A stretch of DNA of 64,000 nt from JBCCTX01 sp965263105 (GTDB taxonomy: Bacteria; Bacteroidota; Bacteroidia; J057): positions 744,001 to 808,000 of the forward strand of contig CBDHGL010000003.1 of assembly GCA_965263105.1 (NCBI GenBank), read 5' to 3'. The notes below the pieces were generated by a model. That model did no database searches, was not told the DNA's origin, and was given only the letters and a program-made list of their open reading frames with translations. Positions 9,418 to 19,425 of the stretch are shown here, in pieces (positions within the stretch are counted from its first letter, which is position 1; every line of letters starts with the position of its first letter). Position numbers and translations under genes: made by a program.

Positions 9418-10140
9418 CTACTCCCTCAACATTCCTACGACCACCGGAAGGATTATCTCCACCCATTTCTCATACTGTTTACCACTGGGATGTAGTTTGT
9501 CTTGTGCCAAGGCCTCCTCAGAGGCGCCTAAGTCTCTAGAGAGGTCCGTAATATTGATGAAGGGGATATCCAGGCTGTCGCAAATGCCTTTCATGTGGGA
9601 ATTGTAGTGATCCAACTCTCGGCCAATCTGCTCGCTATTTCCACTCCCAAAGGGAGTAACCCCATAGTCTGGAATAGATACGACAAACACATTCTTTATA
9701 TCACCCGCTTGTCGAATAGCCTCCTCTATCAACAGGTCAAATTCTGTTTCAAACAAATCAAAGGCTAGGCTTTGGTACTGGTTATTTACCCCGATAAGCA
9801 AGGATACCAATTTATTTTCCCTGAGAGCTGTTAAGTCTGCCTCTTTGATGCCATCCAATAGATTCCGGGTGGTCCAGCCCGTTTTAGCGATTATTTTCAG
9901 GTTCTCTACCCGCGTTCCCTTTCGCCCTAGTTCCACAGCTAACTGTTCAGGCCACCTTTCTTCAATAGAAACCCCTTCTCCTATCGTATAAGAATCGCCT
10001 AAGGCTAAATAATCTATGGGATTTTTAGGGGTTAATTCCATTTCATTTAAGGGGATTTCCATAGGTTTTGGGGAGCAGGCAAAGCTTAATATAAGAAGGG
10101 ATATGAACCATGACGGCTTAATGGGGTAAAGGTTTGTCAT
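9418..10140 (-). CDS. SGNH/GDSL-family hydrolase, lipoprotein
   Basis: A serine esterase/lipase-fold protein of 240 residues when started at the ATG whose complement is at 10138-10140. The frame is open further upstream, but this start gives a clean lipoprotein signal (FISLLILSFAC, lipobox Cys near 21). SGNH blocks are visible: ALGDSYTIG (block I, nucleophile Ser), LLIGVNNQY (block III, G-x-N) and DKLHPSG (block V, D-x-x-H). It should be membrane-anchored and face the periplasm. Substrate cannot be told. It is divergent from the phosphodiesterase gene, with about 140 bp between starts. Confidence 0.88.
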   Translation of the reverse strand: MTNLYPIKPSWFISLLILSFACSPKPMEIPLNEMELTPKNPIDYLALGDSYTIGEGVSIEERWPEQLAVELGRKGTRVENLKIIAKTGWTTRNLLDGIKEADLTALRENKLVSLLIGVNNQYQSLAFDLFETEFDLLIEEAIRQAGDIKNVFVVSIPDYGVTPFGSGNSEQIGRELDHYNSHMKGICDSLDIPFINITDLSRDLGASEEALAQDKLHPSGKQYEKWVEIILPVVVGMLRE

Positions 10141-10280
10141 TTGGGGTGAAGGTTTTTTTGGGGTTCCAATTCTGGTTAAATATAGAAAAATTAACCAGTT
10201 CATTTGTTGAGAGAATTCCTTCGAATAATTTCTTTCCTACAAAATTTGACCCACATTTCTTATCTCCCTACCTTCATCCC

Positions 10281-11655
10281 ATGCTCCAAAAAACCGTCGT
10301 CATCGACATCGTTGGCCTCTGCTCTCGTCTGATTGGAGAAAATACTCCCTTCATTCAACAAAGAGTCTCTCAAGGCCACCTACAAGCGATTAAGCCTGCC
10401 TTTCCCGCTGTAACAACCACTGCTCAATACACCTATCTAACAGGAAAATACCCCACCGACCATGGCATAGTAGGCAATGGTTGGTACTTCAAAGAGGAAT
10501 GCGAGGTGAAGTTCTGGCGCCAATCTAACCACCTGGTCCAGGCACCCAAAATCTGGGAAGTCATGAAAGCCCAGGATCCCAGCTTTACCTGCGCCAACAT
10601 GTTTTGGTGGTACAACATGTACTCGTCAGTGGATTACTCAGTTACCCCTCGACCCCAGTATGCCGCCAATGGCCTGAAATTTCCAGATGTCTATAGCTAC
10701 CCAGCGGGACTAAGAGATGAATTGCAACAAACGCTAGGCACCTTTCCCTTATTTAAGTTTTGGGGACCTACTACTTCCATCGTCTCTAGTAGATGGATTG
10801 CAGATGCTTCCATGGAAGTGGAGAAGAAATACAATCCCTACCCTGACCCTCATCTACCTGCCCCACATGGACTACGGCTTGCAAAAGTATGACCATGACG
10901 ATCCCCGTATTGCCTCAGATCTTCAAGAAATCGATGAAGTGGTCAAGGACTTGGTTACTTTTTATGAAGATAGGGGAGCACAGGTGATTCTCCTTTCTGA
11001 ATATGGAATCACACCCGTACAGCGTCCCGTTTACATCAACCGAGTTCTTCGGGAAGCAGGTCTAATTGAGGTGCGAGTGGAGCGGGGAGGGGAACTCCTG
11101 GATGCAGGAGCCAGTAGCGCCTTCGCAGCAGTAGACCACCAGATTGCTCATGTCTATGTGAACGATAAATCCAGGACAGAGGAAGTTAGGAAACTCCTGG
11201 AAGAAACGGACGGAATTGAACACGTTCTGGGAGATGCGGAAAAAAAGGAATGGAACATCGCCCACGATAGAGCTGGAGATTTTGTAGTCGTAGCAGACAA
11301 AGACTCCTGGTTTGCCTATTACTATTGGCTGGATGATGCCCGAGCGCCGGATTTTGCCCGTATTGTGGATATCCACAAGAAACCCGGATACGATCCCGTG
11401 GAAATGTTTGTAAATCCCAAGCTCATGGCCCCCATGGCAAAGGTGGGAGCCACCTTGTTGAAGAAAAAACTGGGTTTCCGCTACCTCATGGACGTTATTC
11501 CTTTGGATGCTACCCTGATAAAAGGGTCTCACGGACGAATCCCTGAGAATCAAGAGGACTGGCCCATATTAGTTACTTCCAAGCCTGTCCAGGGAGTCGG
11601 TGATTCACCTACTAGCGTATTTGGGGTGCTTACAAAAGCCTTGACAGGATCATAG
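10281..11655 (+). CDS. Alkaline phosphatase-superfamily nucleotide pyrophosphatase/phosphodiesterase, frameshifted
   Basis: Two overlapping frames together encode one type I phosphodiesterase/NPP-like enzyme of about 457 residues. The first frame starts at ATG 10281 and carries the nucleophile region (AVTTTAQYTYLTG, then YPTDHGIVGN). The second carries the remaining metal-binding parts (LPHMDYGLQ, SEYGITPV and GSHGRIPENQ). The join lies at 10835-10841; reading AATCCTACC instead of AATCCCTACC restores N-P-T-L-T-L-I-Y, so one extra C explains the break. Metal ligands appear intact. No signal peptide is seen, so a cytoplasmic site is likely. It could be a real pseudogene or a sequencing error. 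EboF-like proteins belong to this family, but no ebo neighbours are present. Confidence 0.82.
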
Positions 11656-12108
11656 TCTATGGGAGACCTCCCCATACCGCTATAGCCGTTTTCTCTAATT
11701 GTTAATAAAAACGCAGAGGGAGAGTTAATTTGTGAAACAAATTCCTCTGTGTCTAAAAACCGTGCCTCCGTGTTCAATTTCCCAACTCGAAAAACTGCTT
11801 AAGCAGTCATAAACCTCTGCACCTCCAGGTATCTGCGTTCAAGCCCCCAATCTCATAGAAGATGGTACATCTTAGACAGCTTAATATCACCCCTTTGGGT
11901 GATTCGCAATAGCTCTATAGCGGCCTATATTCCAACCTAATTCGGAATGGTATGTCTTTAGGATACTGTATGAAACTTAATGTGTACTGTCATGTAATAT
12001 CCATATTTCTTCCACCGTTTTCGATAGTAAAAGACCCAAACTCTTTACACTATCTTATGCTTATGCTCAAGGGGTATATTTTACTGCACTTTTAATTATC
12101 CATCCAAA
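11656..12108. other. 453-bp intergenic region with small hairpins
   Basis: No gene seen. A hairpin directly after the phosphodiesterase stop (TATGGG/CCCATA near 11657-11674) could end its transcript, though no T-run follows. A second hairpin is at 11886-11903 (ATCACCC, loop CTTT, GGGTGAT). The stretch 11708-11785 contains CTCTGTG/CGCAGAG-like words that resemble the CTCTGCGGCC sequence near 30770 and may be degenerate interspersed-repeat material. Confidence 0.4.
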
Positions 12109-13323
12109 ATGAAAACAAATCTCTTAAAAAGAGCTGGCTACGTAGTAGCAGGTATCTTGCTCTTGCTTTTACTTTCTGCACTTAATCCTTTTGTCATCAA
12201 CAACAGTGGTTACCGAACTCATGTACAGACCATTACAGGTAATGAATGGGTTCGCTTTGAACCGGGGTATTTCTGGGTCGGTTTTTTCAGTAAAACCACC
12301 GAGTATCCAGACGTAATAACCGTTGTCTTCACAGATGAGGTGGTCAAATCGGAGATTACTTCGAAGAATCCACCCATACAGGTACGCTTCAACGATGCGA
12401 CCAAAGCCATTGCCCGTTCTACTGTTCGCTGGCGACTTCCCGGTACGCAGACGGAGATGATTCGCATCCACAAGGAATACCGTTCCGCCAAAAAGTTGGC
12501 AGAAACTACCTTGACTACCTATACAGATGAGTGTTTGCGTTATGCTGCTCAGTTGATGGAGAGTGAGACGCACTATAGTGGAGGCATGTCCAAGCTTTCG
12601 GAAGACTTTCAGGATCAGCTGGAAAATGGGCAGTACGTATTGGAACTCAAATCCGAATATGTATACGACTCCCTGACCCGGGATCAGAAGAAATTTACGG
12701 AGCGTTATCCCAGACAAGATGAAGAAGGGAATATTATCCGGAATAAGTCTGATGTCCAGCAGTTCAATATCACCGTGGCTTATGCCAGTATAGGGGAAGT
12801 AGATTATGAGGAGCAGGTAGATAGAAAACTGGGACAAAAGATTGAGGCCAGTACTCAAGAGTCCATATCCAAGCAAAAATTGATTACCGCTCAGCAAGAG
12901 GCCCTTACCGCTAAGGCAGAAGGAGAGAAGGTGATTGCGGAAACGCGTGCTAGGGAGGAAGCCGCCAAACTGGAGGCCACTATCCGAGCCGAGAAAGAGA
13001 AAGAGGTCGCTGAAATTGAACGCGATAAGGCCAAGTTCGAAAAAGAAAGAGACATATTGCAAGGGCAGGGAGAAGCTGAGAAAAAACGCTTGGTGATGCA
13101 AGCAGATGGAGCCCTGGACAAGAAGCTTCAAGCTTGGATCAATGTCAACCAGCGCTATGCGGAAGCGATCCAAAATTACAGCGGCAACTGGGTACCCCAG
13201 GTGAGTATGGGAGGAGGTCAGGGGCAAACAGGCGCAGCGGGAAATAGTGTAGACTTGATCAATTTATTGATGGCCAAAACGGCAAAGGACTTGGCGTTGG
13301 ATTTACAGGTGAAGGAGAAGTAG
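12109..13323 (+). CDS. SPFH (band 7/prohibitin-flotillin) domain membrane protein
   Basis: A 404-residue membrane scaffold-like protein. An N-terminal transmembrane helix (about 8-28) is followed by an SPFH/band-7 domain to roughly residue 245. A long charged coiled-coil rich in Ala, Glu and Lys runs over about 245-335 (for example AKAEGEKVIAE), and the C-terminal region contains GGGQGQTG. This layout is typical of HflK/C- and flotillin-like proteins that assemble into membrane microdomain or quality-control rings. No NfeD or FtsH partner gene is adjacent, so its specific partner is unknown. It is preceded by a 453-bp gap and is probably transcribed alone. Confidence 0.85.
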   Translation: MKTNLLKRAGYVVAGILLLLLLSALNPFVINNSGYRTHVQTITGNEWVRFEPGYFWVGFFSKTTEYPDVITVVFTDEVVKSEITSKNPPIQVRFNDATKAIARSTVRWRLPGTQTEMIRIHKEYRSAKKLAETTLTTYTDECLRYAAQLMESETHYSGGMSKLSEDFQDQLENGQYVLELKSEYVYDSLTRDQKKFTERYPRQDEEGNIIRNKSDVQQFNITVAYASIGEVDYEEQVDRKLGQKIEASTQESISKQKLITAQQEALTAKAEGEKVIAETRAREEAAKLEATIRAEKEKEVAEIERDKAKFEKERDILQGQGEAEKKRLVMQADGALDKKLQAWINVNQRYAEAIQNYSGNWVPQVSMGGGQGQTGAAGNSVDLINLLMAKTAKDLALDLQVKEK

Positions 13324-13335
13324 GGGAGTTGGATA

Positions 13336-13356
13336 GTCGATAGTCCACGGTCCATA
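13336..13356. repeat. Short dispersed intergenic repeat
   Basis: The word GTCGATAGTCCACGG followed by T/C-CCA occurs here just after the SPFH stop and again at 49459 after the Fur gene, where it is one arm of an imperfect inverted repeat. Confidence 0.45.
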
Positions 13357-13470
13357 GGTAAAGAATTTTGGAGTCATTCTAAATTTAGGATGGCTCCTTA
13401 ATTTATTTTATTTTTCAACTCAGCGTTCCGTCATACTTAATCTGTGTATTTCCGCATCAAACTTAATTAA

Positions 13471-14565
13471 GTGAAGCAAAAGGAAACCTTTCACGGCCTT
13501 CCCAAACTCCTCCTCACCCCCGGCCCGGTGGCTGTCCCCGATTTTGTGCTGGAAGCCATTTCCCAACCCGTTATTCCTCACCGATCTCAGGCCTTTCATG
13601 ATTTTTATTCGGACCTTCTTCAGGACCTGCAATACCTATTTCAAACAAAATCTCAGACTTGCTGCATGGTGGGTACAGGTACCCAAGGGGTGGAGGCGGC
13701 TATGTATAGCCTATTTCGTCCCGGCGATAAGGTGATCATCCCGGCCATGGGAAAATTCAGTCAGCGCTGGGTGGATTATGGGAAAATTTTGGGTTTGGAA
13801 ATGGCCGAAATAAGTATCCCTTGGGGGAAAACGCTCAGGACCGACCAAGTGCAGGTAGTTTTGAATACACATTCTGATGCCAAGGGCATGGTCTTGACGC
13901 ATTGTGAAACTTCCACGGGAGTAGGAATTGATTTGGAAGAGATTGCCCTAGCCTGCAAGGCACACAATCCCAATTTGCTCATTCTGGTAGATGCGATTAC
14001 TTCTGCGGGAGTTATTCCCTTTTATCTGGACGCCTGGAAAATTGATTGTGCAGTGGTTGCGAGCCAAAAAGCCCTAATGAATCCTACCGGGCTATGTGCT
14101 TTTGCTATCAGTGAGCTAGGGATAGCTCATTTACAAGCTAGCCATCCCGCGGATAGCCGAAATCTCTTCTATTACATTGAGCATGCAAAAGAGGGTAGTT
14201 ATCCCTACACGGCCCCCGTCCAATTCCTCTATGGCATTCAGGCAGCCTTGTCTTTTTCCAAAAAGGAGACCTTGCCGAAGCGATGGAATCACGTCCATCA
14301 GTTAGCCTGTTATTTCCGAGAACAACTCACTCAAATTGGCGGGAAAATATTCTCCGAAGAGCCAGCTGATTCCCTGACTGCTTTCCATTTTCCTGGGGCA
14401 GATATGGGAAGGCTGAAGGCAAAGCTAGAAGAGGAGGCCGGAATACAGGTATCTGGAGGGCAGGGGGAGCTCAGAGGGCAAATTTTGAGAGCCTCTCATA
14501 TGGGCATGCTAAGAAAAGGAGATATGAAGGATTTGTTGGAGGCACTGAGAGGGATTCTATCTTAA
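13471..14565 (+). CDS. Class V aminotransferase (alanine-glyoxylate / serine-pyruvate aminotransferase family)
   Basis: A 364-residue PLP-dependent enzyme. The frame begins at GTG 13471; the conserved LLTPGPVAVP motif starts at about residue 14, so this start gives a normal length. Further family marks are GTGTQGVEA near 67-75 (phosphate-binding loop), HCETSTGV near 147, DAITSAGV near 171 and the PLP lysine in ASQKALM near 196. It probably transfers an amino group between alanine or serine and glyoxylate or pyruvate; phosphoserine aminotransferase-like use cannot be excluded. Its stop overlaps by 4 bp the end of the convergent gene on the minus strand. Confidence 0.88.
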   Translation: MKQKETFHGLPKLLLTPGPVAVPDFVLEAISQPVIPHRSQAFHDFYSDLLQDLQYLFQTKSQTCCMVGTGTQGVEAAMYSLFRPGDKVIIPAMGKFSQRWVDYGKILGLEMAEISIPWGKTLRTDQVQVVLNTHSDAKGMVLTHCETSTGVGIDLEEIALACKAHNPNLLILVDAITSAGVIPFYLDAWKIDCAVVASQKALMNPTGLCAFAISELGIAHLQASHPADSRNLFYYIEHAKEGSYPYTAPVQFLYGIQAALSFSKKETLPKRWNHVHQLACYFREQLTQIGGKIFSEEPADSLTAFHFPGADMGRLKAKLEEEAGIQVSGGQGELRGQILRASHMGMLRKGDMKDLLEALRGILS

Positions 14566-15038
14566 ACTTGAGTTTCCACCACTTCCTCCTGCTCGTCAAT
14601 GATACGCTCTAGTAAGGAAATGGCATCTACAGCAGGCTCATCGTGCGTAAGACGCTTCATCTGTAAGGCTTCCACCATAGAGCGCAAGGTGGCGTCTAGG
14701 GTCATGGCCTTAAAATACTTTTTGTAGCGTTCTAGAATCCAAAATTCTAGGGTTTCTTCGATCTTCTTGGCCCAAGTTTGGGGAAGAAGTGCTGTAAAAA
14801 AGCCAAACATATGCCCGATATAGTAAAAGAAGCGGGAGTACCAAGCGGGGTTAATATCCCGTTTGCGGAGTAGTTCAAGTAAAAAAGCAGAGTGCTGAGC
14901 CTTGCGTGCCCGGAGGTTTCTGAGTTGTTCTTCCCCAATTCCTAACTGCCGATACCAGCCCAGTCGCATGGCTTCACGGGCATGTAAATCTTTGAGGAAA
15001 AATTCTGTACGCTTCTTAATGGTAGTCTCTGCTGACAT
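14562..15038 (-). CDS. COQ7-like (demethoxyubiquinone hydroxylase-family) ferritin-like protein
   Basis: A 158-residue helical protein. The central stretch (about 80-112), with GHMFGFFTALLP, W-A-K-K-I-E-E-T-L-E and LERYKKYF, resembles the membrane-binding and E-x-x-x-x-Y segments of COQ7-family di-iron proteins. The first helix has E21 and E36-E37 and an H48 that could be metal ligands, but I cannot assemble a complete E-x-x-H pair set, so hydroxylase activity is doubtful. Bacteroidota make menaquinone, so a ubiquinone role is unlikely. It converges with the aminotransferase gene, overlapping 4 bp. Confidence 0.5.
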   Translation of the reverse strand: MSAETTIKKRTEFFLKDLHAREAMRLGWYRQLGIGEEQLRNLRARKAQHSAFLLELLRKRDINPAWYSRFFYYIGHMFGFFTALLPQTWAKKIEETLEFWILERYKKYFKAMTLDATLRSMVEALQMKRLTHDEPAVDAISLLERIIDEQEEVVETQV

Positions 15039-15245
15039 AAGAGAAAAATTGGCTTATCAATAAAAACCCGTTTTCCTTAAATTGTTCTGTAAGTTCAGAA
15101 AAAATTGAAAAAAGAAAAAGAAGAAATTTGTAACGCATGAAAGATAATGAAACGCGAATAATTTCACTTTTCTCGCGGAAATTCTTTTCTTTTAAACTTT
15201 AAGCCTCAATAAATCGTCCTATTGCTTGGTAAAGTCCCTTACACA

Positions 15246-18200
15246 ATGAAAAAACGGAAGCTCACAATAATTGTATTTGGATTCCTATTAGGAGTACTTT
15301 TTTCTCCTTCTCAGGCACAGATCAATAACCCTTATCAGGCCTATTTCGATGAGGCTTATTCCCTTTTTCCCAATATCCCAGAAGGCGTTCTGGAATCGGT
15401 TGCCTATAACAATACCCGGATGCATCACCTGGAGATTGATCCGGAAGATCGCTCCTGCCAGGGGATACCCAAGTATCTAGGAGTTATGGGCTTGATTGAA
15501 GATGGGAAGGGCTATTTCAACAACACCTTGGAAGTTGTTTCTCGAAATTCCCAGTTTTCTCCTGAGGAAATAAAAAGCGATCCCAGGGCCAATATTTTGG
15601 CTTATGCTGAAGCCTATGCCAATCGCCTACGAGCCCGTTCGCGATTCAATGTCAATATGATCAATAAACGGGTCGAGCAACAGGGCCCTGTCTTGGGAGA
15701 CTTGAGTGAAATTCCTAATGACAACTCAGAGCTAAACCGATATGCCAGAGATCAGCAATTTTATTCTGTCCTCAAAGAGATGGAAAATCCGCATACAGGA
15801 AGGAGGCCATCAGCCAATCAACGCTTCGATTACCGACAGATTTTTGGTCAATCACAATTTACTCGCTTGACTCAGCCTACCGTCCAAATCAATGTAGATA
15901 GAAGGCGTAACCAGGCGAATCAACTCAATTCCAGTCCTTTTCGCTGTACCAGCGAAGACAGACAGGCAGATTTCATGGGGGCAGTGTGGCAGGCAGCAAA
16001 TACCCGAAATTATGGGTCTCGCTCGGGCGAATCTATTGAATACATAACCATTCATACCATCCAAGGTACCTATGCTAGCGCTATTTCCTGGTTTAAGAAC
16101 CCCAATGCGCGCGTTTCTACACATTATGTCATCCGCTCTTCCGACGGACAGGTGACCCAAATGGTGTGTGAAAGCGACAAAGCTTTTCATGTTAAAACGG
16201 ACAATGCCACCTCGATCGGCATTGAGCATGAAGGCTATATCGCCGACGGAGCCTCATGGTATACGGATGCGATGTATGAGAGCTCCGCTAGATTAGTTAG
16301 GGATCTGGCCCAAAGGCATGGGATTAATACAGAGTTGATGTATAGCGGGCCCGGTACAGATGGAATTCGCACCTTGAGTAATACCTGCTACCGGATCAAG
16401 GGGCACCAGCATTTTCGCAACAATAACCACATTGATCCCGGCCCTCATTGGGACTGGGATAGGTACTACAACTTGATTAATGCAGCCCCAGAGGTAGAAA
16501 CTCTCAGCAAGGCAAGCGGCAGAATTCAATTACTTAATTATGACTCTGGCCTGAGAAAGGCTTACTTGATCGACCCTCCAGGAAATAATCCCATTCAACT
16601 TAAATTTTTGAGTTTTGATTTAGAGGGCAGCCAAAAGGAACCTTTTGACTTTATTGATTTGTATGATGGTGCCAATACACAGGGCAGACCCCTTGGGAGA
16701 TTTTCCGGGAATAGGGTACCCGAAGAAATGGTAGCTAACTCTGGGAAGGTATATATAGAGTTTCGTTCGGATTGTCGGGCCAATGCCCGTGGATTTGACT
16801 TGGCTTATAGTACAGGCAATATTAATGTGGACTGTTTCCCTTTGGCCTCTGCTAAAGCTAAGCAAGTATTTGCCCTTTCAGCAAATCTGAGCTGGAGCAG
16901 TGCAGGAAAAGGTCAGTATGTGGTCAAAGTCCGGAAAAAAGATTCGGAGGAACCTTGGTCCCAATTCCAAACGCGCAACAATTTTTTTCAGCTATCTGGA
17001 TTAGCGGCCAATAGTTCTTATGAATGGGAGGTACACAGCATATGTGCCAATGACAAAATCTCTGCCCCTGTAGGAGGGAATTTCACTACCACTGGGGTCA
17101 GCCGATCGGGCAAACCCGAGGTATATATTCTCACAGAAAGCAAAGGGGTGTTCATGGACTCTGGGGGAGAGCGAAACTATTCGAACAGAGAAGCTTTCAT
17201 CTATAGCATTCGTCCCAGGGAGGAAGGAAGGATCCGGGTTACTTTTAGCGATTTTGACCTGGAAGAAGGCTTTGATTTTCTGACAGTTTATGATGGCCCA
17301 GATACTCAAAGTAATATCTCCTCTAGGTATTCCGGGAATGATATTCCCAATATCATTGAGTCCAATGGCAATAGCCTTACTTTCAAATTTGTTTCGGATA
17401 ACAGAAAGCAGGGGAGAGGGTGGAAGGCCAGTTGGGAGCAATTGGGTAAAGATGAGGGGGCAGGAGAAGACCCAGGAGGCCCGGGACCGATTACTACCCC
17501 AGGTAAGGTAGCCTTGAATCCAGACTTGAAATTCCCTAGTTCTCCCAATAGGCTGGCAGAGGTTACAGCTGAATTGAAAGGATCCTATACAGGCCCTACT
17601 ATCCCCATACAATTTGTCGACAAAAGCAAAACGGGAAGGAACCCCTCCTACAGATTCTATGCAGTGGTGCAGCAAGAGGGATCCACCTGGGAAGCCCAAC
17701 CCAACAGGGGATTCTTTTGGGAGGAATTTTCTGAGTCTTTGGGGAGAAACTGGCAAGAAGTTAAGGGAGATTGGCGAGTAGAAAACAACCAATTGGTCCA
17801 GGCTGATGCCCGGGAAAATAATTCCAACATTTGGGCGCCTTTCAAGCAGGACAAATCTCAAACCTATCTATACCATTGGGTAGCTCAAATGGAAGGTGCG
17901 GAGAATAATAAAAGAATGGGATTACATTTCTTCATTAGCGATCCCGATAAAGAGCAGCGAGGAAACTCTTACTTTGTGTGGTTTAGAGATTCGGATTCTG
18001 GGGACAAAGCAGAGATTTACAAGACGACGAACAACAGTTTTAAGTTGAAAATGGATAAGTCCATTCAACTCGAATCTGGAAAAGCTTATGATTTCAAAGT
18101 TATATATCGCCCAGCTAATGGGAGAATAGAAGTATACATTGATAATGTCTTTATCCTCTCCTGGCGAGATAGAAGTCCTTTGAGATCGGGGAAGGCCATT

Positions 18201-19322
18201 TCTTTTCGTACGGGGGGGACTCAATGTGTCTTTGATGACCTACGGGTCTACAAGGGAAGGGGATCTAATGTGGACCTGAAAGTTGGGAAGAAAGGATCTG
18301 GAGACATCGTTGTAAAGAGCATTGGGAAATCGGGGCAGCGTTTTCGGGTATTTACGGCTATTGTTGATCCGGCCAATAAGGAATCAGCCCGCTGGTCTAA
18401 GGTGGTCCACCTGGAATCGAGGGTAATTTCACCTTCTAATGAACGGCCTCCTGTAGAGGAACCAAGCAATACCTCAGGGATTAAATTGAATCGTTATTAT
18501 CAGGGAGATATTCCTGTTACCTTGCCAGCAAAGGGATATTTTATGCTTCCTATAGCCTATGATTTGAAAAACTGGAATGCAGAAACTGACCTGGGGTATT
18601 TCTATGATGAGTTTCGGGGAAATAAGTTCAATAACGAATGGGAGGCTGTTATAGGTCGTTGGAATCAAAATGGAGGCAGGCTGATTCAGGAAGATGAAAG
18701 TGCTACGAATGCGAATATGGCGACAGTATTGAACCAGGGAGCAAGCGATTTTGATGTCTATCTCTATCATTTTAGGGCAAAATTATTGACTTCTGGAGAC
18801 AACAAACGCTTTGGTTTCCATTTCTTTTCTAGCGATGGACTTCAAAGCAACCGAGGGGATTCCTATCTGGTGTGGTTTAGAAATTATGCGAGCAAGCAGG
18901 ACTTGGTAGAAGTATATAAATCGGGTGATAATGCCCTGAATGAACCCCTTGCTAAAGCCCCGGTGGATCTATCCACCGACACCTGGTATGACTGTAAAAT
19001 CGTATTTGATACAAGGGTTGGGATAGTATGGGTATTTCTCAATGATCAACAGGTTCTCACCTGGCAAGATCGTTCCACACCGCTTCAAAAAGGAACCTAC
19101 ATTTCTCTACGTACGGGTTCCGCCCAGGTGGAATTTGACGATATGCGTGTATACAAACAGCTGGTTTCGCAAAACGCTACCATAACGGTTGGGGCAAACT
19201 ATCCCAAAATGATACGATTTTCCAAAGGGACCAAAACCCGTTCTGTTAACCTATATTTCCTGCGAATGAATGATGCAGGTACCTGGGAACCGGAGATCTT
19301 AGGGGAAACCAAGATTCGGTAG
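15246..19322 (+). CDS. Secreted multidomain N-acetylmuramoyl-L-alanine amidase (amidase_2/CUB/FN3/two LamG-like repeats)
   Basis: The 1358-residue protein starts at ATG 15246 (an in-frame TTG lies 8 codons upstream) with a signal peptide ending near AQIN. Residues about 265-405 are an amidase_2/PGRP domain: TIHTIQG supplies one zinc histidine (about 270), and the stretch from GHQHF to DPGPHWDW (about 384-402) supplies the other and the family tail. There follow a CUB domain (about 420-520), a fibronectin III domain (about 525-610), a second CUB (about 620-725) and two homologous beta-sandwich repeats of about 190 residues (815-1000 and 1105-1300) sharing S-Y-x-V-W-F-R, W-x-D-R and F-D-D-x-R-V-Y-K. 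It should cleave the amide bond between muramic acid and the stem peptide outside the inner membrane. No T9SS sorting domain is obvious. Confidence 0.88.
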   Translation: MKKRKLTIIVFGFLLGVLFSPSQAQINNPYQAYFDEAYSLFPNIPEGVLESVAYNNTRMHHLEIDPEDRSCQGIPKYLGVMGLIEDGKGYFNNTLEVVSRNSQFSPEEIKSDPRANILAYAEAYANRLRARSRFNVNMINKRVEQQGPVLGDLSEIPNDNSELNRYARDQQFYSVLKEMENPHTGRRPSANQRFDYRQIFGQSQFTRLTQPTVQINVDRRRNQANQLNSSPFRCTSEDRQADFMGAVWQAANTRNYGSRSGESIEYITIHTIQGTYASAISWFKNPNARVSTHYVIRSSDGQVTQMVCESDKAFHVKTDNATSIGIEHEGYIADGASWYTDAMYESSARLVRDLAQRHGINTELMYSGPGTDGIRTLSNTCYRIKGHQHFRNNNHIDPGPHWDWDRYYNLINAAPEVETLSKASGRIQLLNYDSGLRKAYLIDPPGNNPIQLKFLSFDLEGSQKEPFDFIDLYDGANTQGRPLGRFSGNRVPEEMVANSGKVYIEFRSDCRANARGFDLAYSTGNINVDCFPLASAKAKQVFALSANLSWSSAGKGQYVVKVRKKDSEEPWSQFQTRNNFFQLSGLAANSSYEWEVHSICANDKISAPVGGNFTTTGVSRSGKPEVYILTESKGVFMDSGGERNYSNREAFIYSIRPREEGRIRVTFSDFDLEEGFDFLTVYDGPDTQSNISSRYSGNDIPNIIESNGNSLTFKFVSDNRKQGRGWKASWEQLGKDEGAGEDPGGPGPITTPGKVALNPDLKFPSSPNRLAEVTAELKGSYTGPTIPIQFVDKSKTGRNPSYRFYAVVQQEGSTWEAQPNRGFFWEEFSESLGRNWQEVKGDWRVENNQLVQADARENNSNIWAPFKQDKSQTYLYHWVAQMEGAENNKRMGLHFFISDPDKEQRGNSYFVWFRDSDSGDKAEIYKTTNNSFKLKMDKSIQLESGKAYDFKVIYRPANGRIEVYIDNVFILSWRDRSPLRSGKAISFRTGGTQCVFDDLRVYKGRGSNVDLKVGKKGSGDIVVKSIGKSGQRFRVFTAIVDPANKESARWSKVVHLESRVISPSNERPPVEEPSNTSGIKLNRYYQGDIPVTLPAKGYFMLPIAYDLKNWNAETDLGYFYDEFRGNKFNNEWEAVIGRWNQNGGRLIQEDESATNANMATVLNQGASDFDVYLYHFRAKLLTSGDNKRFGFHFFSSDGLQSNRGDSYLVWFRNYASKQDLVEVYKSGDNALNEPLAKAPVDLSTDTWYDCKIVFDTRVGIVWVFLNDQQVLTWQDRSTPLQKGTYISLRTGSAQVEFDDMRVYKQLVSQNATITVGANYPKMIRFSKGTKTRSVNLYFLRMNDAGTWEPEILGETKIR

Positions 19323-19368
19323 CAAGCATGCAGAGAAATTGAAGTTTTTGGCAGAATATCTAAAATTT

Positions 19369-19397
19369 GCTGGCCTTCCGAGAGGTCAGCTTTTTTT
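19369..19397 (+). terminator. Rho-independent terminator after the amidase gene
   Basis: An 8-bp stem (GCTGGCCT/AGGTCAGC with one G-U pair) and a 6-base loop are followed directly by seven T, 47 bp after the amidase stop and before the next gene. Confidence 0.85.
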
Positions 19398-19425
19398 GTT
19401 AATTTAAAGGAGCTTATCTATACCT

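Noticed and set aside
12169..13227. Long minus-strand open frame opposite the SPFH gene
   Set aside because: It is the antisense shadow of a gene with clear family motifs and has no recognisable domain or codon logic.
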